DNA of 64,000 nt from Pterobdella sp. o SKG-2022 (taxonomy: Eukaryota > Annelida > Clitellata > Hirudinida > Piscicolidae): the NCBI GenBank assembly GCA_964035795.1, contig OZ038321.1:20517283-20581282 (forward strand), in the 5' to 3' direction. Position 1 is the stretch's first letter. The number at the start of each line of letters is the position of its first letter. Shown piece after piece: positions 1 through 41,946 of this stretch. The notes beneath the pieces were generated by a model, which was given only the letters and a program-made list of their open reading frames with translations, did not search any database and was not told the origin of the DNA. The position numbers were made by a program, and so were the translations under genes.

Positions 1-981
1 TTTTTAATAATCTCCATCATTTTACTTCAGTTTTGAAATGTTTTTTGTTTCTTTTGAAAACTAATCAAAATTTTTTTGCCAATAGTTTTCAGTTTATCAT
101 TTTTTCAACCTTTCAAGTAGATAATCAGTGCTACAAATTGGCTATTCTTACTTTTTTCCAGTCTTCCCACATGCCAATTTCTTCTTTCATTTTATATTTT
201 TTTGCTACACTTAATAAAAATTTAGCATTCAAATTTGTTGCTAAATTTTCCATGATGAGATAAACACATTATTCTCGTTTTGTTTATGCTTCACCTTTTC
301 AACTAAATTTTTCCTATTCTATAACACACCTATCGCGAAATTGAGCTTGGAAAATTTTGGATTTATTTCCAATATCTAGTCTTTTTTTCAAAGATAATTT
401 TCAATGAAAGTGTTTTTTTTTCACTGCCCATAGTTACTGAGTCTTTTTCGTAATTATACCTTTGTCTTACTAGATTGTGTAAAGCATTCACTATTTCTCA
501 TCAATTCTTTTGAAGCATCATTTTTGCTATTATAAAGCTCAATATTCTAAAATCTATATAAGACTTTTAGTTTTTGTTTATCAGATCTTTTGTTCTTTTC
601 TCATCACGTATCAACCTACACACTGTCATTCTCTCATTCCACCGTCATGTTTCTTTATAGACAGAATTCCATGTACTTTTTGTGTGTTTTTCCTTATAAC
701 GTTGTCTGATATATTTTTTCGAAATTATTTTTTATTTATTGAAAAATTCGTTTACGCTTCAGTTTTGCCAACAAACTCAAAGTTTTCGTCTTCAATTTAT
801 CTCTTTTTTTTGTTTTGCTTCGTTTTAAATTTTTGAATTTCTTTATCAAATTTTTTCATTCCTTCAAAGTTTCAATCAAAATAGCGTTTCCAGATGTTTA
901 AATGCCTTCTTATTCAATCAAATAAACGTATTTACTCTATCATTATAAAACTAAGTTATTCTTCATCATTAAATCGACCAG
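1..981. other. T-rich flank, no supported exon
   Basis: Strongly T-rich on the plus strand. Several open stretches of 60-110 codons exist, but they are Phe-rich, carry no motif and have no convincing splice borders, as expected by chance in such DNA. It is probably intron or upstream flank of the sulfotransferase-like gene. Confidence 0.5.
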
Positions 982-1113
982 GTGTTGAAAGTAAGAGGCA
1001 GGTTTAAGTTCTGCCAGTACCTTTCTCCTGCATCGATATGGGACTTCCTACTGACTCATGAACGTTTTGAAAAACCAGAATACGTCCTTCAAAAGCACAT
1101 TACTTTGTATTCT
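982..1113 (+). CDS. Sulfotransferase-like gene, first visible exon
   Basis: Acceptor AG at 980-981 and donor GTGAGT from 1114. It encodes 44 residues in phase 0, including IWDFLLTHERFEKPEYVLQ and ending KHITLYS. GC content is clearly above the flanks. Assigned to this gene because the next exon continues in the same phase. Confidence 0.7.
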
Positions 1114-4100
1114 GTGAGTTCAAAAACTGATAAAATGCTTTGCTCTTATTTTTGGCCAGTAATTACTTACATGAGAAAAATAAGCTTTTTTAGCTGTTAA
1201 TGTTTAGTTTTATCTATTGATTTAATAATTCATGTTATCGTTATGTCGAGTTGCAAAGTTTGTTAAGTTATTGAAGTTTGATTTAAGATATTCTCTCAAG
1301 GTAACAATCTGCGAAACCTTAAGACAGTTTTTTTAATACATTTCTTAAAGATTTATTTCTTTGAGAAAATTCAAAAAAATGATTAGTTTATAGAACTAAA
1401 TGAATATGCTGATTCATAATTCTTCAACAAAATGCCCATAATGTAGCTTCAAATATTATAAACTGAAAAATCAATTAATACAACAAGCGGAACCAACTCA
1501 CTGAAAATAAGTTTTGTATTAATTTAAATTATATTTGATTGTTATTAGAAGGAAAAAACAGTTTTTCATACAAAAAAGGCTTTTTAAATTTCAGTCATTA
1601 GTTAGAACGTCAAAAAATGATGAAAATCATTAGTTAATTTCATAACTTATGAATTTATCAATACATATGAATAAAATGAAGAGGGATCAAAAGGTGATCA
1701 TCTATTATCAGATCCCTGACAAAACGCTAACCATTAGGACTTTGCTCAACAAATACTATATTAATCAACTTCTTAGTTTCAAATATGTAAATAACAAAAA
1801 ACCTAATAGGAATAGGAATATTTGTGTTTAAATTAAGTTTTTCTTTTCAAACAAAACATTGATTCTTCTATAGGATTATTTTACTGCGTTTTTTACAATT
1901 TGTTCAAGAATAGTTTTACTTTCGAATGAATTTTGAGCTAGAGTAAAATAAATAGTTTGAAAATCAAAATTTTCTTTTTGACCTAGTTTTACTAGTCTTC
2001 TCTGTCTATTTAAACATTAAGCTTTGTTTCTCTACTAGGATTTGTAGTCTGAGTTGATTACATTTTATGTAATAAATATGGAGCCTGAGCACATGAAAGT
2101 AATCCCACGACTACAACATTAGTTAAATTAAAGTGTCTGCATGATAGATAATTCGAGCCTCACAACTGACCATGAAATCTTCGAACATTTTCTTCTTGTT
2201 TGAGATACATATAACTTGTTTGAAAATAAAATTTCCAGTTTTTTTTAGAATTAGTGATTTCTTATGGCTTGTAAATTATACAATCAACATATTATTAGAA
2301 AAAGTCTTTTTGGAACATGTGAAACATTATCTTGTATTTGAAGACGAAATATATTTTAATGATTCAATAATAATTTTTTGTTAATTTCAACTTGTCTTTA
2401 ACTGTTATCATTGAGGTTTACTTGTATTTTTTTAAACATAAGGCTCATGATTGTTATTCTTGTGTCAACCAGATTCCAATTCAAACTGAGGCACAAAATC
2501 TTTAAGAATTACATGAATCATGGTACTTCGGTTTCTAGATGGATCGGTCGATTTTGCTTCAAAGGTTTTTTACACACCATCCTAGTGGCCTTGGAACTGA
2601 AGTTTATGTCACCATAATCTCCTTCGTAATTTTTTTATGTTATACCGTATCAATTGTTTTTTCCGTAATTATGAAACTTTTCCTCTTTCGATTTGCGTTT
2701 ATCACCTTTTCTTAATTTTCTAGAATTTCTCAAAACCTTTTTGTACTAAAACTTCTATAAGCCATAACGGTTCCTATATTTTTCATCATAGTTGCAAACC
2801 TAGTTTGTATTGAGTTATAATGAAAAAAGAATTTATTTTAATCACATCAACAGTTTTCAACGTCAATTCATGGAAAAAATTATTACATTTATTGAGCAAA
2901 AAATAGCTTTTTTTTGCTCAATAAATGTAATAATTTTTTTTCATGAATTGACGTTGAAAACTGTTGATATTGCTTATAAGTACATCAGGATGTCTCTAAA
3001 AAGTTTTATTTTAACCATATTTCGATTTATAAAACATTGAAATATGAAAAAAAAATGAGTTTACAAAAACCAATTTTTTCAAATTTAGAAAAACTTAAAG
3101 CATTGTTTTTATGCAAAACATACAAAAAATTTGGTTTGTTTTTGATGAGCCAAAAATCATTAATATTTTTCAACTTTAACAATGAATATTTTAAAAAGAT
3201 ATTTTTGCTAAAATTTTGATTAATTATAAATATGCACATTAGTACAAAGCATGAACTACATTATGATATTGATGGCACAAGATCGAAGGGGACCAGGCAT
3301 TGTTCGTTGAGACAGACCCCAGCATCAACGTATGGAATTCAAAAGTGCATTCCTTCTCTATGGTTGCTCAACACGACTATGCGATCAATGTTATCCGTAT
3401 GCCAATAGGTTGTGTTTTGATATTTGAAAACAGGTTTTAAATATTTTAAGAAATACATTGGTTCAAGAATGAATTTCTAGTACGTGGTTTCTTAGACTAA
3501 GCATCACATTTTGATTCTTTCACTTTTGACGTTACAACATCAAAAACTAAGTTTAAAATGATAAACAATGTTTTATAAATTGACTGTAAAAAATAAAACC
3601 TTTGACTTATCTAACAATTAAAACTAACAGAAACGTTGCATTTCTTGGCTGACAAGGTTCGAGAGCCGCAGGGTAAACTGATATTCCTAAGCAACTGCGC
3701 AAGGTGCGGATCTACACTGCTCAACCAAATGTTTGAAGCGACAGATAGAATTGTCGCCTTTTCTGAACCTAATTGTATCAATTTTCTTTCTAAAGCTTCA
3801 GAAAATGGTATCTATTTTTGTTTATTTTCATTCAATATTTTTTAGAGCGTATCTATGCATTGGAAAAATGGGCTGTTGATCGATAAAGTTTTCTGTAGGT
3901 ATAACACCTCATCAAATAAAGAATAAATAGTTATTTTATAAGAAAAGCTATATTAAAATAAAAACTTTGTCAATCATTCAACTTTTGTTTAGTACATTTA
4001 TAATTTGCTTATTTAAATCAACTACATATATTTATTCACTTGAGTTTCAGATACATTTATTTCAATTATGAAAAACTGTTCGAAGTTAATGATATAATAT

Positions 4101-4915
4101 CAAATTGCAGGTAATTCTGAAGAACTGATACAAAAAATAAAAAGTTCCATAAAAGTGTTATGTCATTTTGGAGGAGAAGAAGTTGATGCTTATGTCATGA
4201 AGATTTGCTCTCCAGCCATGAATGCTACACCATTTCTCAAAAAAGTTTTTCCTGAGTCAAAACACTTGTATCTGTATAGAAACCCAATAAAAGTGTGTCA
4301 GTCAATTTATCGACTGGGCCTTGCTCTCTATTCCATTAATGGTGTTTTCAAGTTTGGAAAACACTCAGCCTTCAGATTTGGGATTCTAATGGGTAGCGTT
4401 GGGTTTCCATCTTCAAACTACAAGTCAGTGTTCAGTTTAGCATTTTTATAGAAAAATATAATTTTTTTAAAAATTCGATTGGAGTTATTTTTTGCACATT
4501 GAACAGGATAAAAGTGAAGACAGATTTGGGAATTGCAATGGTACACTGGTGTGTGCATATGAAGATGTATCAAGAACTGAGGCAAAAAAACATGTCTATT
4601 GTTGGCATTCATTATGAAGACATAATCGCTGACCCAGAAAATGCCATGAAAAAAATATTCGCTTATTGTGGTCTACCAACAGAATTTTCGTCTAAAGCTA
4701 TCAAAGCGCTGACATGGGACTCACAAAAGAACACTGCACTTTCTAGCGAAAATTTCAAAAAGATGCCGTTGCTGCCTTTTAATGGCAAAGCACAACAAGA
4801 ATGTGATGAGCTTTGTCAACACTACGGATTTCCCCCTGCTTCGCAGTTCCAAGAGGTAGAGGGTACAATCACATCAATGTCACTGGAAGAGGTTCAACAG
4901 ATTGAACGAAGTTAA
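982..4915 (+). CDS. Sulfotransferase-like P-loop protein, five exons, 5' end missing
   Basis: Joined exons 982-1113, 3282-3408, 3631-3807, 4111-4423 and 4507-4915 keep one frame throughout (phases 0, 1, 1, 2) and give about 385 residues ending in TAA. The signature is a strand-loop around LIFLSNCARCGSTLLNQ (about residues 103-119), matching the 5'-phosphosulfate-binding loop of PAPS-dependent sulfotransferases, with Cys-Arg-Cys-Gly-Ser-Thr where many have P-x-S-G-T-T. A second motif, YLYRNPIKVCQSIYR in exon 4, matches the 3'-phosphate-binding region (R-[ND]-P, then S). HYEDIIADPENAM in exon 5 resembles the conserved 'YEDL..DP' stretch. These support a sulfotransferase fold. Substrate is unknown, and PAPS dependence is inferred from the family. 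Exon 982-1113 is preceded by an acceptor AG, so at least one upstream exon is missing or lies unrecognised in 1-981. No signal peptide is seen in the visible part. An AATAAA lies at 4966-4971. Confidence 0.85.
1114..3281 (+). other. Intron of the sulfotransferase-like gene
   Basis: About 2.2 kb between two phase-compatible exons. It contains the long inverted repeat at 2846-2968. It also has a small stretch with higher GC (about 2470-2620) that is open on both strands but matches nothing I recognise. Confidence 0.6.
2846..2968. repeat. Near-perfect 58-bp inverted repeat (hairpin)
   Basis: Left arm 2846-2903 and right arm 2910-2968 are reverse complements with one mismatch and one single-base bulge in the A/T run. 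The loop is about 6 nt. Both arms contain ATCAACAGTTTTCAACGTCA and its complement. It lies in an intron of the sulfotransferase-like gene. It could be a young palindromic insertion, a foldback element or a hairpin RNA source. The sequence does not decide between them. Confidence 0.9.
3282..3408 (+). CDS. Sulfotransferase-like gene, second visible exon
   Basis: Frame reads IEGDQALFVETDPSINVWN then SKVHSFSMVAQHDYAIN and ends VIRMPI plus one base. The donor is GTTGTG at 3409, with T at +3. Joining to 3631 makes MPIETLHF, which is in phase. The exact acceptor is uncertain: AG at 3280-3281 is used because an in-frame TGA lies just upstream, but AG at 3294-3295 is also possible. Confidence 0.7.
3631..3807 (+). 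CDS. Sulfotransferase-like gene, P-loop exon
   Basis: Acceptor AG at 3629-3630; donor GTATCT at 3808. It carries the nucleotide-binding loop with C-A-R-C-G-S-T-L-L. The exon ends GAAAATG, and the final G joins GT of the next exon to make Gly. Confidence 0.85.
4111..4423 (+). CDS. Sulfotransferase-like gene, 3'-phosphate-binding exon
   Basis: Acceptor TTGCAG, donor GTCAGT at 4424. It contains YLYRNPIKVCQSIYR, the Arg/Ser region expected to contact the 3'-phosphate of PAPS. Phase 1 in, phase 2 out. Confidence 0.85.
4507..4915 (+). CDS. Sulfotransferase-like gene, terminal exon
   Basis: Acceptor GAACAG at 4501-4506. It encodes 135 residues after the split Lys codon and stops with TAA at 4913-4915. 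It includes HYEDIIADPENAM and a C-terminal helix-rich tail. Confidence 0.88.
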
Positions 4916-5852
4916 CCAAAAAAAACTTTAATAACCAGATTTTTTCAAGCTGAAATGTTTTAAAAAATAAAAATTGCATTGAAAATGAAGTTCCAATTTT
5001 GAATATATTTAGAGTTGTTGAATTTTATTGTATGTAAACTACTCTGAGTTTTATTAATATTATTAATTATGAGCAAATATACTTTGACCCTGTAAATGAT
5101 ATAATCATTAAATTTATATTTCTTAATATAATAACTAACGAATGTGAAATTTATTCAATACTGATATATTAAAACTTCACAATACATACAATCTTCAACT
5201 TTGTTACTTACTTTTAATCTTCCGTTGATTATAAAATATATAGAGAAACAATTCAATCAATGTTGAAATGCTCTTCAAGATAAATTCTTCGAGTAGCTCT
5301 TGAAACTAATATCAAAATTTCATTGAAAGTTATACACATATCCACTCACTATTGAAAAACAAATCTCATTGAAGGTTTGTGACGATCATTTTTTCTGGAC
5401 CATGAAGTGACGACACAGAATTGAGTAGGCTTAGAAGTTTCAAATTTATATTTTATTCTATTGTTGGAAATAACAAAATTTTCCAAAGTATTTTAACTAA
5501 TTTTTCAAAATGAATATAAATTTGTCTGTTACGCTGAAGTCACCTTTCAATGAATATGAACCATTTTATTTGTATTCTTGTATAATCATTCAAACACTTT
5601 AGAGAATGTATTTCAAAAGATATCTTCACATTACAATTTAGAAATTATTGCATTATTAGAGTGTTTTCGACCTAAATATTTTTGAAAATTTACAATGTAT
5701 TTAAGTAATTTTTTTGCACTTCAAACGAATTAAAAGATATTTTTTGGTAATGAAATTTTTCATTCATTCGAAAATTTTTCATGAAAATATTTTTTTGTGA
5801 AATCGTTTTTTTCAGCTTCAAAATCTTTGAAAAAAACTTGAAGCATTTGGAA
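4916..5852. other. 3' flanks between two convergent genes
   Basis: AT-rich, with no exon seen. It should hold the 3' UTRs of the sulfotransferase-like gene (AATAAA at 4966-4971) and, on the minus strand, of the neuropeptide gene (reverse-strand AATAAA at 5565-5570 is one candidate). Confidence 0.5.
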
Positions 5853-6107
5853 TCACCCCAAACGGGGAAGAGGAAGAGCTTTCTTGGACATTTCAAACTT
5901 CTTCAAATTTCGCATGTTTTCTGCAACACCTCCTTCCGATAAATCATCCTTCCACAGCCCAAAAGACCTTCCAAGCCTGGGCAGACCCCGTCCGAATCTG
6001 GGCATTCTTTTGTCCGCCTTGCTTCTTTCTTCGAACATCTCCCCATCAAACAACCAGGACTTTTTGCCTAATCTAGGCAGACGACGTTTTTGTGCCAAAT
6101 TGTTTAT
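5853..6107 (-). CDS. Neuropeptide gene exon 3 (all mature peptides)
   Basis: Acceptor TCTCAACAG. It encodes 84 residues and TGA. It holds all four candidate amidated peptides with their Lys/Arg cleavage sites. GC content is far above the surroundings. Confidence 0.93.
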   Translation of the reverse strand: MNNLAQKRRLPRLGKKSWLFDGEMFEERSKADKRMPRFGRGLPRLGRSFGLWKDDLSEGGVAENMRNLKKFEMSKKALPLPRLG

Positions 6108-6380
6108 CTGTTGAGAAGTTATGAGTAAAAATGCGGTGAAAATGTTTGAAGTTTGAACTTACATTTGATTCAAAATCTTCATTATCATTTTCTTCAAAAT
6201 AACTTTCTGCAGATGGTAAGTTATCTGCAAAATTTACATTTGAATTCTATAAAATATTTGAAGAGTCTCTTATTTAAATTAACTTAAACATATAGTGTTT
6301 TACTCACAGGAATGTGTGTTTGCGAGGAATAATGTTACAAAACAAACGATGAAAACTATGTTTACCAAACACGTTTTCAT
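5853..6380 (-). CDS. PRL/PRF-amide neuropeptide prohormone, three exons
   Basis: Exons 6380-6308, 6224-6163 and 6107-5853 join in frame to 129 residues. Residues 1-24 form a classic signal peptide (MKTCLVNIVFIVCFVTLFLA, then NTHS). An acidic spacer follows (residues 25-48). Amidation and dibasic sites then outline LPRL-Gly-Lys-Lys (55-61, preceded by KRR), MPRF-Gly-Arg (80-85, preceded by KR), GLPRL-Gly-Arg (86-92) and ALPLPRL-Gly at the very C-terminus (122-129, preceded by KK), so the stop codon supplies that end. A longer linker starting SFGLWKDD lies between the third and fourth peptides. Expected products are (R)LPRLa, MPRFa, GLPRLa and ALPLPRLa, made by prohormone convertase and amidating enzyme in the secretory pathway. 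PRL-amide ends recall pyrokinin/neuromedin-U-like peptides but lack the F-x-P-R-L core. Family assignment and receptor are open. Confidence 0.92.
6163..6224 (-). CDS. Neuropeptide gene exon 2 (acidic spacer)
   Basis: Acceptor TTTTGCAG, donor GTAAGT. Reads YNLPSAESYF then EENDNEDFESN. An alternative upstream acceptor (TTTATAG) would create TAA at the junction, so this one is chosen. Phase 1 in, phase 0 out. Confidence 0.88.
6308..6380 (-). CDS. Neuropeptide gene exon 1 (signal peptide)
   Basis: ATG at 6380-6378 encodes 24 residues plus one base; donor GTGAGT from 6307. The Lys2 n-region and Val/Ile/Phe core are typical of secretion signals. The exon lies about 95 bp downstream of a TATAAAAG box. 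Confidence 0.9.
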
Positions 6381-6473
6381 GTTCCGATTTTAAAAACTTC
6401 AAAACACTTTTCAAAATTTTAAATAATCAAAAGAACCTTCAAAACCCGTCTTGAATCAAAGTAAATTGGCCTT

Positions 6474-6481
6474 CTTTTATA
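6474..6481 (-). promoter_or_regulatory. TATA box of the neuropeptide gene
   Basis: Reads TATAAAAG on the minus strand, about 94 bases upstream of the signal-peptide ATG. It predicts a start of transcription near 6445-6450 and a 5' UTR of about 65-70 nt. Confidence 0.7.
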
Positions 6482-9400
6482 GCACACAAAAGTAATTTAA
6501 GTCCAAACACGAAATCCGATTAATACGCTTGTCACCTTTCCCTACAAGGTGTAACTTTATTGCGGAAAAAATGATTGAGAGAAATGATATTAAATGCGCT
6601 TATAAGCTTCTGATCAGAATGTATGGCCTTCGGACATTAAGCCATCTCTGAGCCTTCCAAATTCTCATCTGATTTTATTCCTTCCGTTGTTTCATGCTAT
6701 TATGCTAATAGTTATTTATAGTCAATAAAGTTATTTAAATTTTCATAGTTAATAAAAAGTATTTTTACATTTAATTATTGAAATTTTCTAATCACTTACT
6801 ATCGAACATGAAATAATTTATAATTTATTTTTTAATTGAAACTAAAATTTTCTATTTTACTTATTCTCAATTTTAATCTTCTCTTATAATTATTTTCATC
6901 TAATTTCTCTTTAAATTTCATGTATTCACTTTGTATAAAGTTTTATGAAACTGATGGATTAAATATTCACAATGTTTCATTAAAACTACAACTATCGCCA
7001 AAACCTAGCGAATACATTCATAAATTGTGATATAGGAAGGCTCGAAGATTGGAGACTATGAAATGTTATAGAATGTTGAAGAAGCATTCGAGTTAGTGCC
7101 TATGTAAAGTAAAGAGCTAAATCACCAAAGTACTTTCTCGTTCCAATTCTAAAACAATATATAGAACTTGGTATATTATGGAAACAAGAATTGATCAACA
7201 CAAACCTTTTGTACTTGAATGACATTTTCAAAAAAAAATTGTATTCAAACGGGCCAAATAATTTGGATTTTTTTTGGCACTACGAGAGAGCAAAAAGGAA
7301 GCATTCGTCAATGTAGAGATGGCATGGGTTGTTTTTAGCAGCGGCTTTAAGAAATTTGATTTTTTTTAAATAAGTAAGCAAAGTTCTTATTCATTTTGTA
7401 AAACTCAAAACAAATTTCAAAGATTTTTTTTGCATAAAGCAAGTAGTCCTTTTTGATTAAATTAAGTCACATGCCCCGCATTAAAAATCCCAAAAAACTT
7501 ATTGATAAAATTTTAACAACTGGCCAGCGTTAGAGTCTAAATTTACTTCAATGGAACCATGAAGTTTTCTAAAATTGAAGTTTTTTTATGGAATAAATAT
7601 TTTATAAAATATTTTTTATCAATAATAATAATATTTATTTCACAAAATAATTGACAGTTAAATAAATCAGTTCTTTCGTATTTTTTCGTAAGTTTCTAGT
7701 TAAATATTTTTTCAATGTTTAATTTTTCCATTCTTCTCTGTTTTGAGCTTTTAACTTAGCTTCATCCAGGCCCGTTAAACCCATTTCCTTCAATGTATTT
7801 TTTGTTACTGTGGCTATCTTTATGGTTGGACACCCTCTTTGTTTTTTATCACTGAAGGCATTTTTGTCAATAATGTTAATTTTTTAAACTAAAGCTAGAA
7901 TTTTATTACTGCTATGTAAATATTTTTAAAAATACAAAAAATAGACTTATGTTGAATTTTTCGATAGTAAAAAACATAAATTTTTTAAGTATAAATATAG
8001 TTTTATTTCTTGATTTTATAATGTTCACTGAAAATAACCAATTGTCTTAGAAAGTGAAAAAAATCAATGAAATTAAAACAAATATTGTATTCGCCAGGAT
8101 TCACGCATCACTCATTTTCAAACTAAATATTTTCATAACTATAAAATTGTTTTAATGTATAATTTTCACCAAAAAAGCTGCCAAATAGAATTTTTGATAA
8201 AATAAATACTTAAAACATATCATAATTTTGAAAAAACTATCAATATATCCATGAAACTAATTTTTCAAAGTTGCTGTATGAAATGTGGCTACTTTCCATT
8301 TTTCTTTCTATAATTTCTTGTGTTTTTAGTGAAACATATTCCAGAATTAAAAATATAAATAAAACAACTCGACAGTTCAAAAAGATGTTTCATTTAAGAC
8401 TAGAAAACCTTTAAGTTTGATTTCAAAGAAGAATTATATACAAAAAGAAAATAAATTTCTTTGAATTTTGGTTTTTAAAAATACTGAGTGTTTAAAAATC
8501 ATAGTTGTTTTTAAATTCAAAAAAAGTTATATAAAGTTGTAAGATACATAGTGCAAATTTGTATGACAAACATTACTGCCAATAAATATTCTTGAACAGT
8601 TGATATAATTGAAAACAAGTTTGATACAATTTTTACCATACGGTTTTCGGTTCATTTTTACCGCCTCTAATACATGTTAAATTTCTGTGCAGAGCATCCT
8701 ATACAAATAAAAACAATAAATAAAAAATATCAAATTTTTAATGAAACATCAAGTTTGAGAAATTTTCAATACATTTATTGAGAAACGAAAGCTTGTGTTT
8801 TCGAGAAGTGTAGCTTAACCATACAACGTTTGTATATTAAGTTACAATTTCAAGTTGTTTTATTTGCGGTTTTATAATGTTGAAACTGGTCTTAAAATTT
8901 GTAAGGTTACGCCATTATAATCGTAATTTTTATTTTTTTGCCATATAAAACTTTATAACTTTACATGAAAAAGTTTGTACTTTTTCTGATATTAAAACAA
9001 ATTAATACTTAATTATGTAAATTAATTCTTCAACATCCATCTGATTTAATCTCACCATTCGAGAGCAAAGATGCTCCAATTATGAAAGATAAAAACTGTT
9101 CAAATTTATATTTATTAATATTTCCTTTGATATTTCCACATCTGCACTCGAAGATCAAAAGACCTTTTCAGCTTCCAAACGAAGGTTATATCGTCCTTTT
9201 TGATAACGATTTTAGTTTTGTTTTGATTTAACTTCATATTAAAAATATTTTCACTAATTAGTTTCTATTAATTTTTTAATAGTTTTTCAAAATGCCATAT
9301 TTTTTATTCTTTTTATATAATGTATAGGGATGCAGTGAACGTTGTTTATGTACAGAGAGTAAGAAGGATGATGATGAGGCAAGGGTATAAAAGAAACTAA

Positions 9401-10069
9401 ATAAAACACTTTACGTACAGTCGTTTGATGGTAACATCGAGTTAAAATACTTTATTATTTTATGTTGCTTTTAAACGTGTAGATTTAATTTGAAGTTTGG
9501 AGTCTAATAACTGCATTTGGATATTTTTAGTGTTTTTATGAAAAAATTATTTAAAAAGTTCCAAAAATTTTCAAAAAAATTGTAAAAAGTAAAAAATATT
9601 GCAAATATTTTCAAAGCTTGACACAGAAAAGTGCGTTTCTGATTCGAATGAAAAAAGAATAAGAGATAATTATAAACGGATTAAAGTAACGTGTATGGTA
9701 CAATCTTTATGGTTTGAAGTACTACTACTTACATCTTCAAGAAGTTAATCATACCTATACACGGAATGCTTAGTGTTAATTAATTTTCATTCAGTTGATC
9801 TCATTTTAAAAACACCCATTTTATTGAAAACACACGATTCATCATATATAAAAGCATTCAAATGTTAAATAGATTAAACTGAATCAAAAAATGGATACAA
9901 AACGCTGAAAAACTCAGAAGAATCACCACCATCACCCAAAGAATTATAAGAACTAGCAAAGCATCAAGCGATTTGCAACATAATTCCGCAAGCACCTCCT
10001 CAAAGGACCCCTTTATAATCCACCATAAATCCTCCACTTCAAACCCTTAATTAAATCACTCAAAAAAGC
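6482..10069. other. Intergenic region between neuropeptide and TCF genes
   Basis: About 3.6 kb, very AT-rich. The only coding trace I see is the LINE-type relic at 7719-7867 on the minus strand. The last about 170 bases (from about 9900) rise in GC and should include the TCF 5' UTR or promoter. Confidence 0.5.
7719..7867 (-). mobile_element. Relic of a non-LTR retrotransposon C-terminus
   Basis: The minus strand reads an uninterrupted 48 codons and TAA, including KKQRGCPTIKIATVTKNTLK, then EMGLTGLDEAKLKAQNREEW and KN. This matches the usual end of LINE reverse-transcriptase proteins: a G-R-P-x-x-R-W segment, then 'LGL...A..RE.W'. The expected R-W is degraded to I-K-I. No reverse-transcriptase domain or 3' tail is seen, so only a short piece remains. 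Confidence 0.65.
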
Positions 10070-40844
<30,775 letters not shown>

Positions 40845-41665
40845 GTTCATTTTGAAATTATAAAATATATTTTTGATTATAGAATCTTTCATTTGAATTT
40901 AAAACATGGTTTTCACAAATTAATTTTTAAACGAACCAGTGCCTTCAGCACTTTTATTAGGGTACCACCTGTGAACGCATTTCTCATTGTATGTATTTGC
41001 ATAAGCTTTCTTTTTTATGGCTATTCTGTTATTTCATTAATGAAAATCATGCTTTAAATAACTGAAGTTTTAGTAAATAATTTTAATGTTTGCGTTTTGT
41101 TTTGTTAAAAAATAAAAAATTTTCAATCTTACTTTTGTAACAACATTTATAATTGCAATATAAAAGGCTTATAAATTCAAAATTTGCAACAAATTCTAGA
41201 AAAATGACATTTCAAAGTTAATTATCATAGTTTTATAGTCATATCTACAAATAATTTTAATGAGTTAATAGTTTTTATTTACAGATCAATCAAAAAATGT
41301 TAAATATGAAACTTTTATATAGGAAAAACTTCTTTATAACAATTGAAGCCTTCAAAAAATTTTACAACCTTCAGTTTCGATTTTCTAAAAATTTCAAATT
41401 TGGTCGAATCATAAAATAATTCAAAAACACGTGGCTTGAAAAGACATGTATACTAACTAATTCCGTCGAAAGAAAATTTTTCCAAGATTCATGAGGTCCT
41501 AAACATTTAAATAAGTTTCCAAGGTATTTACCGACTTTCCTATCAATTGTATACGAGTATATTTAGCGCAAAAAAACTAAACTAAAATGTTTAAATTTTT
41601 GTAAAATATCATATTTGAGAAATTTTAAAAAATGAAAAAATTTTCAAGATAAATTATCACAGTCA
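40845..41665. other. Convergent 3' region between TCF and the large minus-strand gene
   Basis: AT-rich; no exon seen. Holds the TCF polyadenylation candidate AATAAA at 41111-41116 and should contain the 3' UTR of the opposite gene. Confidence 0.5.
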
Positions 41666-41946
41666 TCAATAGAGTTGAACTGAGCATTCGAGTCGACAGT
41701 CCCTGGCGTTGTTTATCACTTCAGCAACCCACCTCATACTTCTCCACGTCTCATCCAAGTGTTTTTGTTGCTCTTGAAGCCACCTCACATGCTCTTTTAT
41801 GCATTTTTCTTCTTTTCCTACTTTCAGGTGGCTTTCACTAAATGTTTCTCTCATCTGTTGTGATGCTACTACACTTTCGGCTTCAAGCAAGACGGACAGA
41901 TGAGAATAGCGTTGGCAAAGCTCCGTGTGGTATGTTTGCATTTGAT
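41666..41946 (-). CDS. Large unknown gene, exon 12 (terminal)
   Basis: Acceptor AACTTGACAG. Reads QMQTYHTELCQRYSHLSVLL, then coiled-coil EEKCIKEHVRWLQEQQKHLD, ending ECSVQLY and TGA. The spaced Trp residues in helices recall spectrin-like repeats, but no repeat can be assigned. Confidence 0.8.

Noticed and set aside
2810..3239. Open frames of 60-76 codons on both strands around the hairpin
   Set aside because: The first follows from the inverted repeat itself; the rest are Phe/Ile/Lys-rich with no motif, as expected by chance in AT-rich DNA.
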